64,000 nt of DNA from Lottia gigantea (taxonomy: Eukaryota; Mollusca; Gastropoda; Lottiidae), in assembly GCF_000327385.1 (NCBI RefSeq), contig NW_008708752.1:1881721-1945720 (forward strand), in the 5' to 3' direction. Below the pieces are notes generated by a model. That model saw only the letters and a program-made list of their open reading frames with translations. It was not told the origin of the DNA and searched no databases. Shown here one piece after another: positions 12,497 to 23,950 of this stretch (position 1 is the first letter of the stretch; each line of letters begins with the position of its first letter). The position numbers were made by a program, and so were the translations under genes.

Positions 12497-13664
12497 TTCC
12501 ATATGGTGGAATACTCGGTGTATGGGAGACCACTCCTAATAGCAATGCCAGCAACTGAAGCAATTAGCGTTTTCAATACCGCTACTTTTCGTGAAAACAT
12601 ATTACTTTGGAAAAGCTCAAGGTCACGAACTATCTTGTCGATTACGTTTCCGTGCGTCTAAAGCATCTATCCCAGTTGTATTTTGACATTATCTAAATTA
12701 TTCCCAACTTGAAATTCTCATCTGGCCCAGAACTGGCATATGAGCGTATATGTTATATGAACTAGGGTGCTCAACCTAACTGTATTTGACCAGATCTGGC
12801 CAGTCCTAGCCCAAGATCAACCAGACCTGGACCAGAAGGGTTTTGCTAGCTGGATTTGTAATGGTAAGACCCTCTGTCTTGAAAATTGACCCAACCGGAA
12901 GTTAGTTATTGGATGAAAATTAGTCAAATAACATTAGAGATCACAGATTTTCATAAAGGGGAGAACAATTCGTGAGTCCAATACCATCTGTAGCATAGAA
13001 AGCATATTTCTTTGTTTCGTTATATTTTGAAAAAGTTTGTGATTCTATAAAAATGATGGCACTTAGGGCCTATTTTTTAGTTTTATAGTTTCGGTCCATT
13101 TCCTAAAAATCTGTTTTCGATAATCTATACCAAACTTTCCGGTAATGTTACTACTTCCGGTTGGCCACTGTCTCTTTGCAAGAGTGTCTAAACTATAGTC
13201 CATATTGTAGCCTACATGACAAATGGTATGCAATAGCTGTTGTAGTTGTTGTTTTGTATATTTGTATATAAATTCCTTAAGTTATGATTACACAAACTGT
13301 ACATATTTTTTATAAAAACAATTTTCATTGTTTTTAAAACCAATCGGGTTGTTATGATTTTATAACGTTTTGTTATTTCAAATTTTGTTAGTTTGTTGGT
13401 CACTTTTAAGCAAATTAATCCAGATAGATCCAATTTTGGTAATATTCAAATTAATCATAAGCAATATTATAACATTCATCAAAGTAAAAAAAAATCAAAA
13501 GGGTCAAATTATTCAAGTCTATTTCCGCTGTTTCAAATGTAGGCCGTGTTATCTAGACAATAAAAAAATGAAAAACTAGAATCGTGAACGGTACCCATGC
13601 AGTGCGTATCCGACCTGATACAATGGTGAAACGTTGCATTTTCAAAGTCAAAGTGGGATTTTTT

Positions 13665-13815
13665 TATGGGAGCCTTAAAAGTTTTGAAAATTGCTGTTTT
13701 CGACGTCTGTAAAAGCGGACGTATATGTCGGACATCAAAGATCAAAGTATGAATGGACATCCTTCCGCTTTGACAGACGACCGAAAACCACAAATTTTCA
13801 AAACTTTTAAGGTTC
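13665..13815. repeat. Long hairpin / foldback element
   Basis: The arm at 13,670-13,717 (CCTTAAAAGTTTTGAAAATT, then a GTTTTCGACGTCTGT block) is inverted at about 13,762-13,813 (CCGAAAACCACAAATTTTCA followed by AAACTTTTAAGG). The loop is about 45 bp. It is probably the core of a small MITE. Confidence 0.7.
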
Positions 13816-16044
13816 ATATCTATATCGCTCAATATCAATTGATGTATTGAGCACTATTTTAACAGTAAGAAATTTTTGTTATTATTATAATCTATATTAT
13901 GTACAGTTAAATTACACTCAGACTTCTTTCTTTCCAAATAGCTTGCACGACAAAGCAACACACGCCCATATGGCAGCTTTCTATAAACAATATTATTCAT
14001 ATGATTTGAATTAGGTGATTAGATGTTAACATTTTCTTCACTTTTTTTATTAATATATATTTTTTTATGTCGAAGTACAAAATTTGTAACCTTGCAATAG
14101 TTGCATAATAATGATGAATATATTTCCAACTTTTCAGATAGCTGTAATAAAAGGGATTTTTTTTTTGCATGTATATCGGGGACACTTACAGCTTCTAGCA
14201 CCATTCAGATGATTTCCCATCTGACATTTGTGGTTTTTAGTCCCGACAACCTTAGGCAGGTCATGACGCCACTGTCGCAAATAAAAGTACCATTAATGTT
14301 CTTGAATTTTGGTGGTAAGTGACAGTGACTGCATGCATAATCTGATAATCAATTATAGAAAACACAGACGCCAAACGGAAGAGGTTTAGAACACGGCTCA
14401 AAGTGTCGCTGATACACATGCAGAGTCTAAAAAACCTATCTTGAGCCCCTTTAACAAATTTTCAGAAGTATAAAGTTTTCTTTCTCACCACCTATTTCTT
14501 ACTCCGATATTAATGGCGATGGAAGCGTGGGATACTTTATGACAAAGACATTGGTTCTGCATAATAGTAGTATAGTGGTAGTTTTCTTACCGTAGTGTTT
14601 ATATTTGTTCGGAATTTATATCGAAATGATCCAATTTGAAGCTATTTTTATTTTTAAGTCTCAAAATCCATTTGAATCAAATAGAGCACATTGCAATACA
14701 AAGTCGAAAATTGCAGTGTAGCTTGTGATCCATGACGTCCTTGTATATCATTCAAAGGGGAGTTCAAATGGTATGACAAAATAACAACAAAATATATTAT
14801 GCTTTACTTGAAAACAAATTGAATGTATTATCTTAATTTTGCTCACTTCTGTAAATATTTCAATATGCCATTAGCCATGACATTCAAGTTGGATTCCCCT
14901 ATTCAGCAGTTAATTGGATACAATTTTTTCTTTATAAGTTGTAATATAATTTATAACAACGGGTGATAACGATTTTTGTTAGATTGTACATTGTATTATC
15001 CGTGCATAAAATAAAACTATTAAAAAACATCATGGTTTTATACCACGTTGTAACTTAGACTGGTTTTGTGCTATTCCCTTGTCCTTCCACGTATTAGTGA
15101 GTCATGGCCGCCGCCAATAGCCGCCGCTGTCGTCGATTTCAGTTCAACCAGAATTTGCTAGGTTGTGCACGGAAAGCCTGGCCAATTTAAAGGGGAATTG
15201 TGTTTTTTTTCGTTGATCGAAAACTTTTCAACACTATACTGGAATGCAATACAAGCGTTCTTCTAGAAATAAAACAACTCAAGCCTGCTTGTTTTTAAAA
15301 AAATTGAAAAAAAAGATAAGTTATTTCTCCACCAACAGCATTGGTGTGCCAGCTTGATCCAAGTGTAATGATTATTTTGTTTTCTGCAAAAGAAGCATAT
15401 GACCATGTATTTAAAAAATGCCAAACAAGTTGAGTTGAAAATCGGTCAGTCATCTACTTCAGTACCAGATGATGAACCAGGGCCGCCAACTAAAAGTGCC
15501 AAATTAGCACGGTTTGCAGAAATGTCTGTTGCGGAGTGAAGTCACTGTGATGATGAGCTCCGTCAGTAGTTGACATATGAACTTACAAATGATGAAACCA
15601 AATCGAAAAGACATGAAAAATTATACTCTGTGATTTCCGATACCTGAGTACTCCGACAGTCTGCACCATACGACCTATTTTTTGGTCCCCATTAATTTCC
15701 TTCTTACAAAAAACCTCTGCGTACTTCACGTATTACGACACTTATCAGTGACCCTACAGGCCTGTATAATCCGACATCTAGTTATCTTAATCTCTTATTG
15801 CCAATTAGATAATCGCTTATTTTATTGATTATCCGGATCAAATCACTTGAAAACAAAAGATCGCTGATATCAATTCTGCTGATAATCACCGCCATTGGCC
15901 TCAAGATCAAAGTTAAAACAAATGGCTTGAAAAACGACGATTTTGTTTTTCTTTTACACCGCTATAGGCTCATATCCCCTAAATTGATAGGGATTAACTT
16001 TTGTCTTAGGATGACCAAAAATTTATTTTTTTTAAAAAATGTGT

Positions 16045-16330
16045 CTTTGTTCATTAGTGGACTTACCATGTGTCAAAACTATAAGACAGAATCCCTCTAT
16101 AATCTAATAAATCCATTGCACTAAGTAAAAATTCATTAAACTAAGTACGTATGTAATTCTAAGCATGTATCATCAATCACTTAGTTTAATGTATATATCG
16201 TCTTATATAGAGATTTTATTCTTTAGTCATGGTACCTGGTAAGTCCAAATGATGAATATAATGCGCGTGTTGACCAAATTTCAGACTTTAAATTGTATGT
16301 CTATCCGAAGAGGTAGTATCCTGTAAAAGA
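16045..16330. repeat. Dispersed inverted-repeat element, first cluster
   Basis: A left arm at 16,045-16,125 (GACTTACCATGTG, ATCCCTCTATAATCT) is roughly the inverse of a right arm at 16,184-16,260 (CGTCTTATATAGAG, TCATGGTACCTGGTAAGTCC). The right part continues to 16,330. Relatives lie at 16,798-16,950, 25,520-25,650 and 55,985-56,190. Confidence 0.6.
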
Positions 16331-16797
16331 CACCACATCTCAAGTGATGATATAGATATTGATAGTGTTATATTTTGTTAGACTAGATATCCAAAATTAT
16401 CGTCTCCTTTTTATAATCTATTTATCTACCCCTAAACTATGATACGTATCAACCACTAGGTAACATTTTCTTTGCTATTGTATATTGTTATGTAATATCT
16501 CGACTATATATTGAATGTTTTATGTATTGTAAAATAAGACTTTAAATATTGTTTGAATAAAGTTCTGATTCAGAATTAATAGTTATATCTTCAGTGTTAG
16601 TATATCAACAAAAGCTACATCACTCCCGGAATATAACGCTTCCATAATCTTCTAGTCTATTGTAAAGGTAATTAATTAATCAATTTTCAGGCAGGGGATA
16701 GATTAGTGAAATTCATACGTATCTTTGAAGGAATTGTGCAATCTTGGTACAATTCTGGTATATTCTGAAGACAATTTACATAAATTGAAGGGTCAAC

Positions 16798-16950
16798 GTT
16801 TAATGGATAGATCGTCTTATATAGAGATTGTATTCTTAAGTCATGGCATCTGGTGAGTCCAACTGATGAATATACTGAATACACTAATCTTGTTGACTAA
16901 GTTTGAGATATTAAATTTTATGTCCATTCTAAGAGGCAGTATTCCTTTAA
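16798..16950 (+). repeat. Dispersed repeat, second copy
   Basis: It shares CGTCTTATATAGAGATT, TCATGGCATCTGGTGAGTCC and TGATGAATATAC with the copy at 16,184, in the same orientation and with clear divergence. Confidence 0.65.
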
Positions 16951-17554
16951 ATACTAACAGTAGATTTTCACAAATATGAAGCGGAAATTTGAATATTGAA
17001 CACCACAAGGCAAAATCATATCTCTAGAACAGTGAAATTGGAGCCTGGGGGATTTAAAATGTTTACGTTAATAGACAAATCTGTTTTATTACTCTTTGTG
17101 ACTAAACGCTTGGATATTTTTAGTTGAAACTTTCTAAACAGGTAATGGATATATTCCTCTTTATTTTTCATGTTTCTATGTTGTCTACATGCTTGCGTAA
17201 AAAATATCAAATCACATTTAGGGTGCTCTTCGAAGAAATCAAGATGGACAATATTAAAATATTTAAAAATGATCATTTTTCTGTCTTTACAAAGCGAAAT
17301 ATGAACAACATTTATATTTCAAACTGATGAACTGTTTCCACGTCTAAGTTTCCATTGACTTATGTTGTTATTGGCCATGAAAACTAGAATTTACCCGTTG
17401 AAGATAGTACTTTTGTACGTAATCCTATGCCGCAAAAATCTCCCACCTTCACAAAGTTGGAAACAATAAATTACAAATATTGTAGTTAATAAAATGAGAT
17501 GATTCCACCCAATTTGGCTTTTACCATGATTCAACATCAGTAAGTTCTTATTTG

Positions 17555-17648
17555 CAAAGTAAAACGCTAAGTAAAATGCTTAGTAAAACGCTAATTAAAA
17601 TGCTCAGTAAAACGCTAATTAAAATGCTTAGTAAAACGCTAAGTTATT
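17555..17648 (+). repeat. Short tandem repeat (about 14/28-bp unit)
   Basis: Alternating AGTAAAACGCTA and ATTAAAATGCTT units repeat about six times. Confidence 0.8.
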
Positions 17649-18779
17649 TTTTTTAACCTATAATGTTTTAATTGTTATGTATAGTGTCTCATAAGTCCTC
17701 ACCGGCTGGCATCTTAATAATTTTGTTTTTATGTATTTGTGCAATGTATTTTTGTAAAGATGGTGACACTGATTAAAATTAATTATTATTGCAGGGCGTT
17801 CTTCTCCGCTTTGTTTTCGTAATTGTTATTTTTTTTTCGTCAGCTAGGGAGCTTATTTCTCGGAACTAGAAATAGGTACGACAAAACGGACTTCATGACA
17901 TTTTCTAGCTCGTGGCTATTCAATGTAAAACAAAAATGTTCTGCGCAACCGGAAGTGAGATAGCAAAAAAATAGGAAATGGACTGTAGAGGGCGTATTTA
18001 TCGTTCGATTTGCTCGGGTTTCCTTTATTATAATTTTTAGAAAAAAGGACATATGATAGCAGTTGAAAATATTCGATTTTCCAAAATTCGTTCGATACTT
18101 TTTTTTGTCGAAATTAATCGAAAATTTTTATTTCGGTTGCTTTTTGACCGATCGATTTGAAATTTTTATGGCGTAGACTGTCGGTATGGGCAAATAATTC
18201 TACATAGTCAAAAAATGTTTATCAGTTCCGGTTTCGATATTAGTACTTCCGGTGGCACCACTTCCGGTGAAATTGAGTTATGTCAGAAATGACATATACA
18301 TAAACTTACTGTCACTAATACAAAGTGTTACAACTAAAAAAATTCGTACCGGAAGTAACATATAGGTCGCCATATTGGTTTGCCTCAATATGCAAAACTT
18401 GCTATTTCGGAGCTATTTATTATCCGATTTGAACAATTTTGGTGTCAATTGATAGAATTAACGTTTATCTAAAACTTGTTGAGGACAGAATTTGATTTTC
18501 GGTTTTGCCTTTTTTGGTCCATTTTGAACCTTTGCAGTGCTGTATCTCGTAGCCTAATAGTGATATATCAATAATTCTTTCGATCTCATAATGCTGAGAT
18601 TCTGAGCTTTCCAGTGATATACAACATGTCTATGTAACATGCATATTTGAAAATTCTATTCGTTTAACATTGTGGTATCAAATTTAAGTTGGTTAATGAG
18701 ATGTCAGTATAGATAAAATTCCTGAGTTTGACATGTCCGTTAAAGTACCATTCTCCCCTATTTCTATCAGAAAGTTCGT

Positions 18780-18890
18780 CAACTCCAGGCACTTGTATGG
18801 TTGTATGGATGTATGGATATCTGACTGTCTGGATGACTGACTGACTGGATATCTGCATGTCTGGGTGACTGGATGCCTGGATCGTTGATT
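18780..18890 (+). repeat. Degenerate CTGGATGACTGA minisatellite
   Basis: Units such as GTCTGGATGACTGACTGACT and GGTGACTGGATGCCTGGAT repeat imperfectly, ending about 45 bp before the exon that carries the METTL24-like start codon. Confidence 0.7.
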
Positions 18891-18944
18891 GGCATGGAAT
18901 TTCGTATGATTGATTGTCCTCTATCTTTTCAGAATTAAATCAAG

Positions 18945-21900
18945 ATGATTTATCCTCGATCTATATACTTCCTACTCATCGCCTTTCCTTTCTTTGTTAT
19001 ATTCCTGTTTTTTCGATATCAGTCGCCATTTGATCTACTACCACATGTTGAAAACGAAACTATGCTCCCCAAAATAAGCATGATACAACAAATGAATAAA
19101 GAAAAAGAAAGTATGCTCCAACAAATAGCGAAAGAGAGAGAAAGTATGCTCCAACAAATAGCGAAAGAGAAAGAAAGTATGCTCCAACAATTGAAAATGA
19201 AACAAAAAGAACCAACCGTTTCTCAAAACATTGGAGTAAATGATTTGTGTACATTGATTGATAAAGGTGAATTATATATTTTTTTGAGGTAGCATGAAAT
19301 TTATGTATTACAATAGAAGACTCCAATCGTGTATTTATTGGATTTACATAAATATACATTGTGTATCACTCCTTATTATATATTCCTATAGCAAAGAGTT
19401 GAAGTTCGTAGACATTATCAAATTCATTGAATTACTTTTACTTAAAGATCGGTTCCCTCATTTTCATTTATGAAAATCAAAATGCTAATACTCATATGAA
19501 TAGAATGTAGAGGTGTTCTAATAAGTTGGAAAAATACCAGTTTGTCGAATTAATTCATAATTAGCTAAATTAGAAGAGAATTACCAGCAGAATTCGAATG
19601 AGTGACCGATCAAAAAAAGGTCAACAAGTCTTTTTTAGTTTATCCAGACTGTACATACATGGACATTTATGATTAGTCAAAACTTAAATTATATGCAATA
19701 TAAGAAAATAATGATATTAGAAAGAATATATGCTAATTCATTATAATCAAATAGTTTGATTAATTTGACACTAAAAAATAAGGAAACCCATCTTTAATGT
19801 TTCCCGCACCAAAACGGATCTGAATTTACAACCAATCAGATTTCAATAGCCACTGTAGGCTTGGTCAATTACAAAGATTTTAAGCAACCTCCAGGCCATC
19901 TTTTGTCGAAGCTTTGCATAGAGGCTAAATGCCAGGGGCTTAGTCAGATGGTCATCCCAGATATCACAAAACCTTCATTATTTATAATGCTTATGTTTTC
20001 AGTATATTATTTTGTCATCAGTTTATTTAAGTTATTATACAGTGGTGTAACCTATTTTCGTGGATATAAGGATATAAGTTAAAAAAACCAATTTTTTTTT
20101 TATGTCTTAGATGTTTCCTCAGATATTCTACAAAATAATCAAAATTGGTTTATTTCGATTTTCTTTATGAATCCTTCACTTTGACCCATATTTCATGAGC
20201 AACCAACTCGCCAACGGTGGCAGAATGCGTCACCTATTTTCGTGTACAATGTTTGATCCATAGATAAGTCTAGAAAAACATGTTGTATGGATACCGGGTG
20301 GTATAATTAACTTCTCTTAGTATTTATCTTTAATATCAATTCATTATAATTAGTGACAATTCCTTCAAAGAACCACGATTTAAAAAAAAAAACAGTGACT
20401 GACAAAATAAGATACGTAGCGAGATTTATTGCTAAAAGTCACTGAAACAACATAAGAATATGGCCCGCTTTGTGTTCCATAGAATTTTTCTGCTGACACG
20501 GAATCCGCTAGTTGATCACGTGACTTCATTCGTTGGACTATATTCTAGCAGACGACACTTGGAATTCCGATTACCGCTTGGGATTATAAGGAAATTCGGC
20601 CGATAAAAAATGGTGACGTTTGGTAATAAGTGAAATCCGCCATTTTGTATTTGTCAAAGTATACATTTTACCTTGCTTGAAACTACTGGATTCATTCTAC
20701 TAGCTGACATTGTACAGAAAACCCATGTTTATCAAAGCAAACTAATGCGGAGGTCGCGCAAGGTCGTTCATGTAAATTATTAAACATTTCCGGAAATCCA
20801 CGAATAATAGGTTTCCACGAAATTAGGTTACTTGACTAGGTTACTTGAAATATACAGTATTAAACTACGCTCGTATACAGGTCGGAAGTGAAATGAGATG
20901 AACGGAGTATTACGTCCTACTTTTCTGCACCATGTGGTCTAATGAAGACGGGCAACGTCATTTAGGGTGCAGGGTGAGGGAAATTTTTGCCAGGACAGCC
21001 GGCATTAGCCTGCTCTTTTTCGATTTCCAACTGTCGAAAGGTCTTCATTAGCCCACATGGTGCAGAAAACTAGGACGTAAAACTCCATTCATTTCATTTC
21101 TGATACAAAAAAGGCACACGTCGATGCCATGTATGGTTAGGTATTTTAAGTTAAATGTGTTTATATTTTTAAGGTATTGCAGTTGACTCTTGGTGGAAAT
21201 ATGTCTGTTTGATTGAAAGGTAATTATTACGCCCTATACTTCCAGTCTTTTCCTGGCTTATCTGTGAATCATTTGGTAGTTGGGATCTGAAAGATTTGAT
21301 GCAGAATTGACAAGGGGGTACTCACCAGGCAATAAAGTGCTCAATGATTAAAATTTTGATAAAAACTAAGAGTGTTGGGGGGGGGGGGGGGGTGGTTCAG
21401 CTCCCAATTGTGAAGTGAAAGCGTGTTCTTTATCACACATTGTATTCATTTAAGAATATTGGATACATTTTCATGATTATCCACCAATTCTGTTTCTTTC
21501 AATCACTGTATGAAAGATAATGATGATATGAATGTGTAAAAATAAAAATATTTTGTTGTAGGAGCATCGACAAGCCTGTAGGTTATAATTGTAAAGATGC
21601 TAAGAACATGGGAAATTGGAAAATTTGTTTTGATGAAAAATACAGCCCGATTCGTCCAGATAAACCCTGTCTAGTTTATTCATTTGGGTAAATATTACTT
21701 AGTTTTGCTCAATTCAGGGTCGTAACTAGATACAGGCAAATCAGACAAACCCCATACCACACTGGGTAGTTCGTTCATGGAAATAACACACACGAACGTA
21801 AATCACAGCCATTTTGAATCTCTACCTAAATAATCGAATGTTTTAAAAAGGTTATAATATTTCAACAAAGCATTCACATCACATTTAAAGCAAATTTCTG

Positions 21901-23362
21901 AAAACCTTTAAACATGATTTGTTAGAGTTTATAAGTTATCGATAACAATTTTCCATATTATACTACTGTACGAAGTCGATATTCATGTTTAGATTGGAAT
22001 GAAAGAAATTACTTTTGTATTGCAGTTCGACATTAATACGATATCTGGAGATCCTGATATTTTTTGGTGCCTATATATGCCGATTAAATGTGAACACATT
22101 TTTGTCAAATAATAACTGGTTTTTCGATCTGTTTATTTTAGGATTGCTGGGGATTTTACTTTTGATGAAGCTATGGCTAAAAAAGGTTGTGAGGTGTATT
22201 CATTCGATCCAAGGTGATAGAAACAAATGAAAAATCTATGCTATCAGTGTCCCTAATACACATATGTTTTTATACAAAAACTACCACAATTCGCATTGCT
22301 GAAATAACAGACGTGTCTCTAGAAAATAAGTTTTTGAATGGAATTGGAAGGAGTCTGTCTCATCAGCTAAATGATTAACCTTCTAAAATTGATAAATAAT
22401 CATAAATTGTTACCATCACTTTCAGCATGGGACTCGAAGACTACACACATAGTAAAAATGTTTACTTTAAAAACATTGGGTTAAGTCACGTCGATGATGA
22501 TAATTTCTCACCAAGATTTGATATTTATGTCAAGAAGCCTCAGATTTGGAAAACTCGTACACTGAGATCGGTTATGAAAATGTTAAAGCACGAAAAGGTA
22601 GGTTTAGATCCGGGTTAGAGAACGGTTATGAAAATTCTATATCATATCATGAAATGGTAAGCTTGGGCCCAGTAGCTTAAATAATTAAACCTCTTGGTCT
22701 AGGCCCATGTTAGAACTCGGTTGTGAAAATGTAACACCATGAAAAGATGAGTCACGCCCCGGGGTGAGGTCGGTTATGAAAATGTTACACCATGAAATGG
22801 TAAGATTAAGATCGGTTTGAGCTCATTTATGAAAAAGCTACCTTTTCGATTGATTTTTATAACGGGCATTGTGAAAGTACATGTTCCCTTAGCATAGGCC
22901 AAAATTGCACTATGCACCAGATCCTGTTCAGTTCCTATGCTACCAGCTTTCCAAAATCTGTGGCTAATATACGTTACTAACATAGAGACGGATGCATCAA
23001 GCATGATGTAAGCTGTCTGAAAAGAAAACTCCATTTCATTTTATTAAATTGATAATTTTCAGAGAGTGATAGACGTATTGAAATTTGATATTGAGCTAGC
23101 TGAATGGAAGGTTATGATGAATATAATACAAGACGGGATGCTGCCTAAAATACGACAGCTACTTACAGAATGGCATATTTTTCCACGAGGACCAAAACGA
23201 GATGAACTCAAAACTTTTTATGAAATGCATCGTGATTTGCCATCACACGGACTGGAGACGTTTTATAGAAGAGGTCATACTCGCAGACATTCAAATATAC
23301 TCAAATTTAATTCTCAAGCTGAATCTTGTTTTGTCAATGTTAACTTTACAGATCCAAAATAA
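18945..23362 (+). CDS. METTL24-like (FkbM-type) membrane-anchored methyltransferase
   Basis: This is a predicted SAM-dependent methyltransferase of the METTL24/FkbM type; the substrate is unknown. Exons 18945-19266, 21174-21219, 21562-21687, 22142-22213, 22426-22597 and 23063-23362 join with matching phases to give 345 residues. The start ATG follows an acceptor at 18,931-18,932, so a non-coding first exon lies upstream. A hydrophobic segment at residues 7-23 suggests a type II anchor. An NET sequon follows at 37. Residues 45-90 are 11-residue repeats (SMLQQIAKERE). The catalytic part has a SAM-site block (CLVYSFGIAGDFTFDEAM, GCEVYSFDPSMGLEDY) and a second block VLKFDIELAEWKVM. The latter usually reads DIEGAEW, so Leu replaces Gly. 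AATAAA at 23,774 ends the gene. It runs tail to tail into the CYTH gene. Confidence 0.85.
19104..19195 (+). repeat. 33-bp coding repeats (hendecad stalk)
   Basis: Three nearly identical 33-bp units with AGTATGCTCCAACAAATAGC encode successive SMLQQIAKERE-type hendecads. A more diverged unit precedes them (SMIQQMNKEKE). The high nucleotide identity suggests recent in-frame tandem duplication. Confidence 0.9.
19442..19797 (-). mobile_element. MITE with 17-bp TIRs, copy 1
   Basis: The ends are TTAAAGATCGGTTCCCT and AGGAAACCCATCTTTAA, imperfect inverted repeats. The internal sequence matches the element at 53,105-53,440 in the opposite orientation (for example ATGAATTAGCATATATTCT-like and GTCTGGATAAAC blocks). 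It has no coding capacity and sits in intron 1 of the METTL24-like gene. Confidence 0.8.
20882..21102. mobile_element. Foldback MITE with about 70-bp inverted arms
   Basis: The left arm (GTGAAATGAGATGAACGGAG, TTCTGCACCATGTGGTCTAA) is the inverse of the right arm (TTAGCCCACATGGTGCAGAA, CTCCATTCATTTCATTTCTG). The loop of about 90 bp contains CTTTTTCGATTTCCAACTG. A related fragment appears inverted near 61,480, and part of an arm near 43,775. It lies just before the second exon of the METTL24-like gene. Confidence 0.75.
21377..21392 (+). repeat. Poly-G tract (16 bases)
   Basis: An uninterrupted run of 16 G lies in intron 2 of the METTL24-like gene. On the transcript it could form a G-quadruplex. 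Confidence 0.85.
22562..22830 (+). repeat. Tandem copies of METTL24-like exon-5 tail with splice donor
   Basis: The exon end GATCGGTTATGAAAATGTTA, through CACGAAAAG and the donor at 22,598, is repeated in the intron at about 22,617-22,656, 22,709-22,746 and 22,766-22,799. A further fragment begins at 22,808. Two copies end in ATGAAATG followed by GTAAG, so they keep a usable 5' splice site. One ends in AAAAGATGAG and has lost it. Confidence 0.82.
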
Positions 23363-23950
23363 ATTATCACTCTTTTGCTTAGGAGAACATTTATTTACGA
23401 TGCTTCTTTATGGATGCGTTAAATTCTGAATTATCACTTTTTGGGGGGGAAATTTAATACAAATGCAATATAAATTTTTGAATGCTCAGTGGATGGTTTT
23501 TATTATATGTGGAAACAATATTATACCAGTGTACATGTCATATTGGATGAATAAACCAAGTACTAACGATCCGAACCACAAAACAAAACCCCAAATCCAA
23601 AACAACATATTGGCAATATGTGTTCGAAAATATAACATTATCATGGTTTATTTAAATGTATCTTTTAGGTTGTGTTAAATATTTTAGAATATTGTTGCCT
23701 GATTTGTTATTTTCGTTGTGTGAATTGGGATGTCCTTTTTGTCTTCGCAATTATCATGAGAATTAAATATCAAAATAAAGATTCCGTCGTCCAGCTGCAC
23801 GTTCGAAATCTGCGACCGCCCAGTCGGTCAGTTTGTCAATATGAACGTTACTGATATCAACTTTGGGACTACTATTATTATCTTTATTCCCTCCAAAATT
23901 TAAAATACATCATTAATATTAAAAAAAGTAATCAAAAATGTTATTAAATT
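23363..23950. other. Convergent 3' ends of METTL24-like (+) and CYTH (-) genes
   Basis: The plus-strand gene has AATAAA at 23,774-23,779. The minus-strand gene has TTTATT (AATAAA on its own strand) at 23,883-23,888. The expected cleavage sites are therefore less than about 100 bp apart. Confidence 0.6.

Larger units (their letters stand above)
12497..18932. other. Intergenic, repeat-rich segment between proton channel and METTL24-like gene
   Basis: This begins with the proton channel's 3' UTR. Candidate polyadenylation signals are AATAAA at 13,559 and again near 15,010. It holds a perfect-looking hairpin (13,665-13,815), members of a dispersed inverted-repeat family (16,045-16,950), a 17.5-kb short tandem repeat, scattered CCGGAAGT-containing repeat debris (12,890-13,165 and 18,220-18,360), and a GTCTGGATGACTGA minisatellite. 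I found no supportable gene. Confidence 0.6.

Noticed and set aside
15390-15790. Possible decayed DNA-transposon remnant with a short polar frame and CCGAC-rich ends
   Set aside because: The frame has no recognisable transposase motif and no paired ends could be set; too weak to report.
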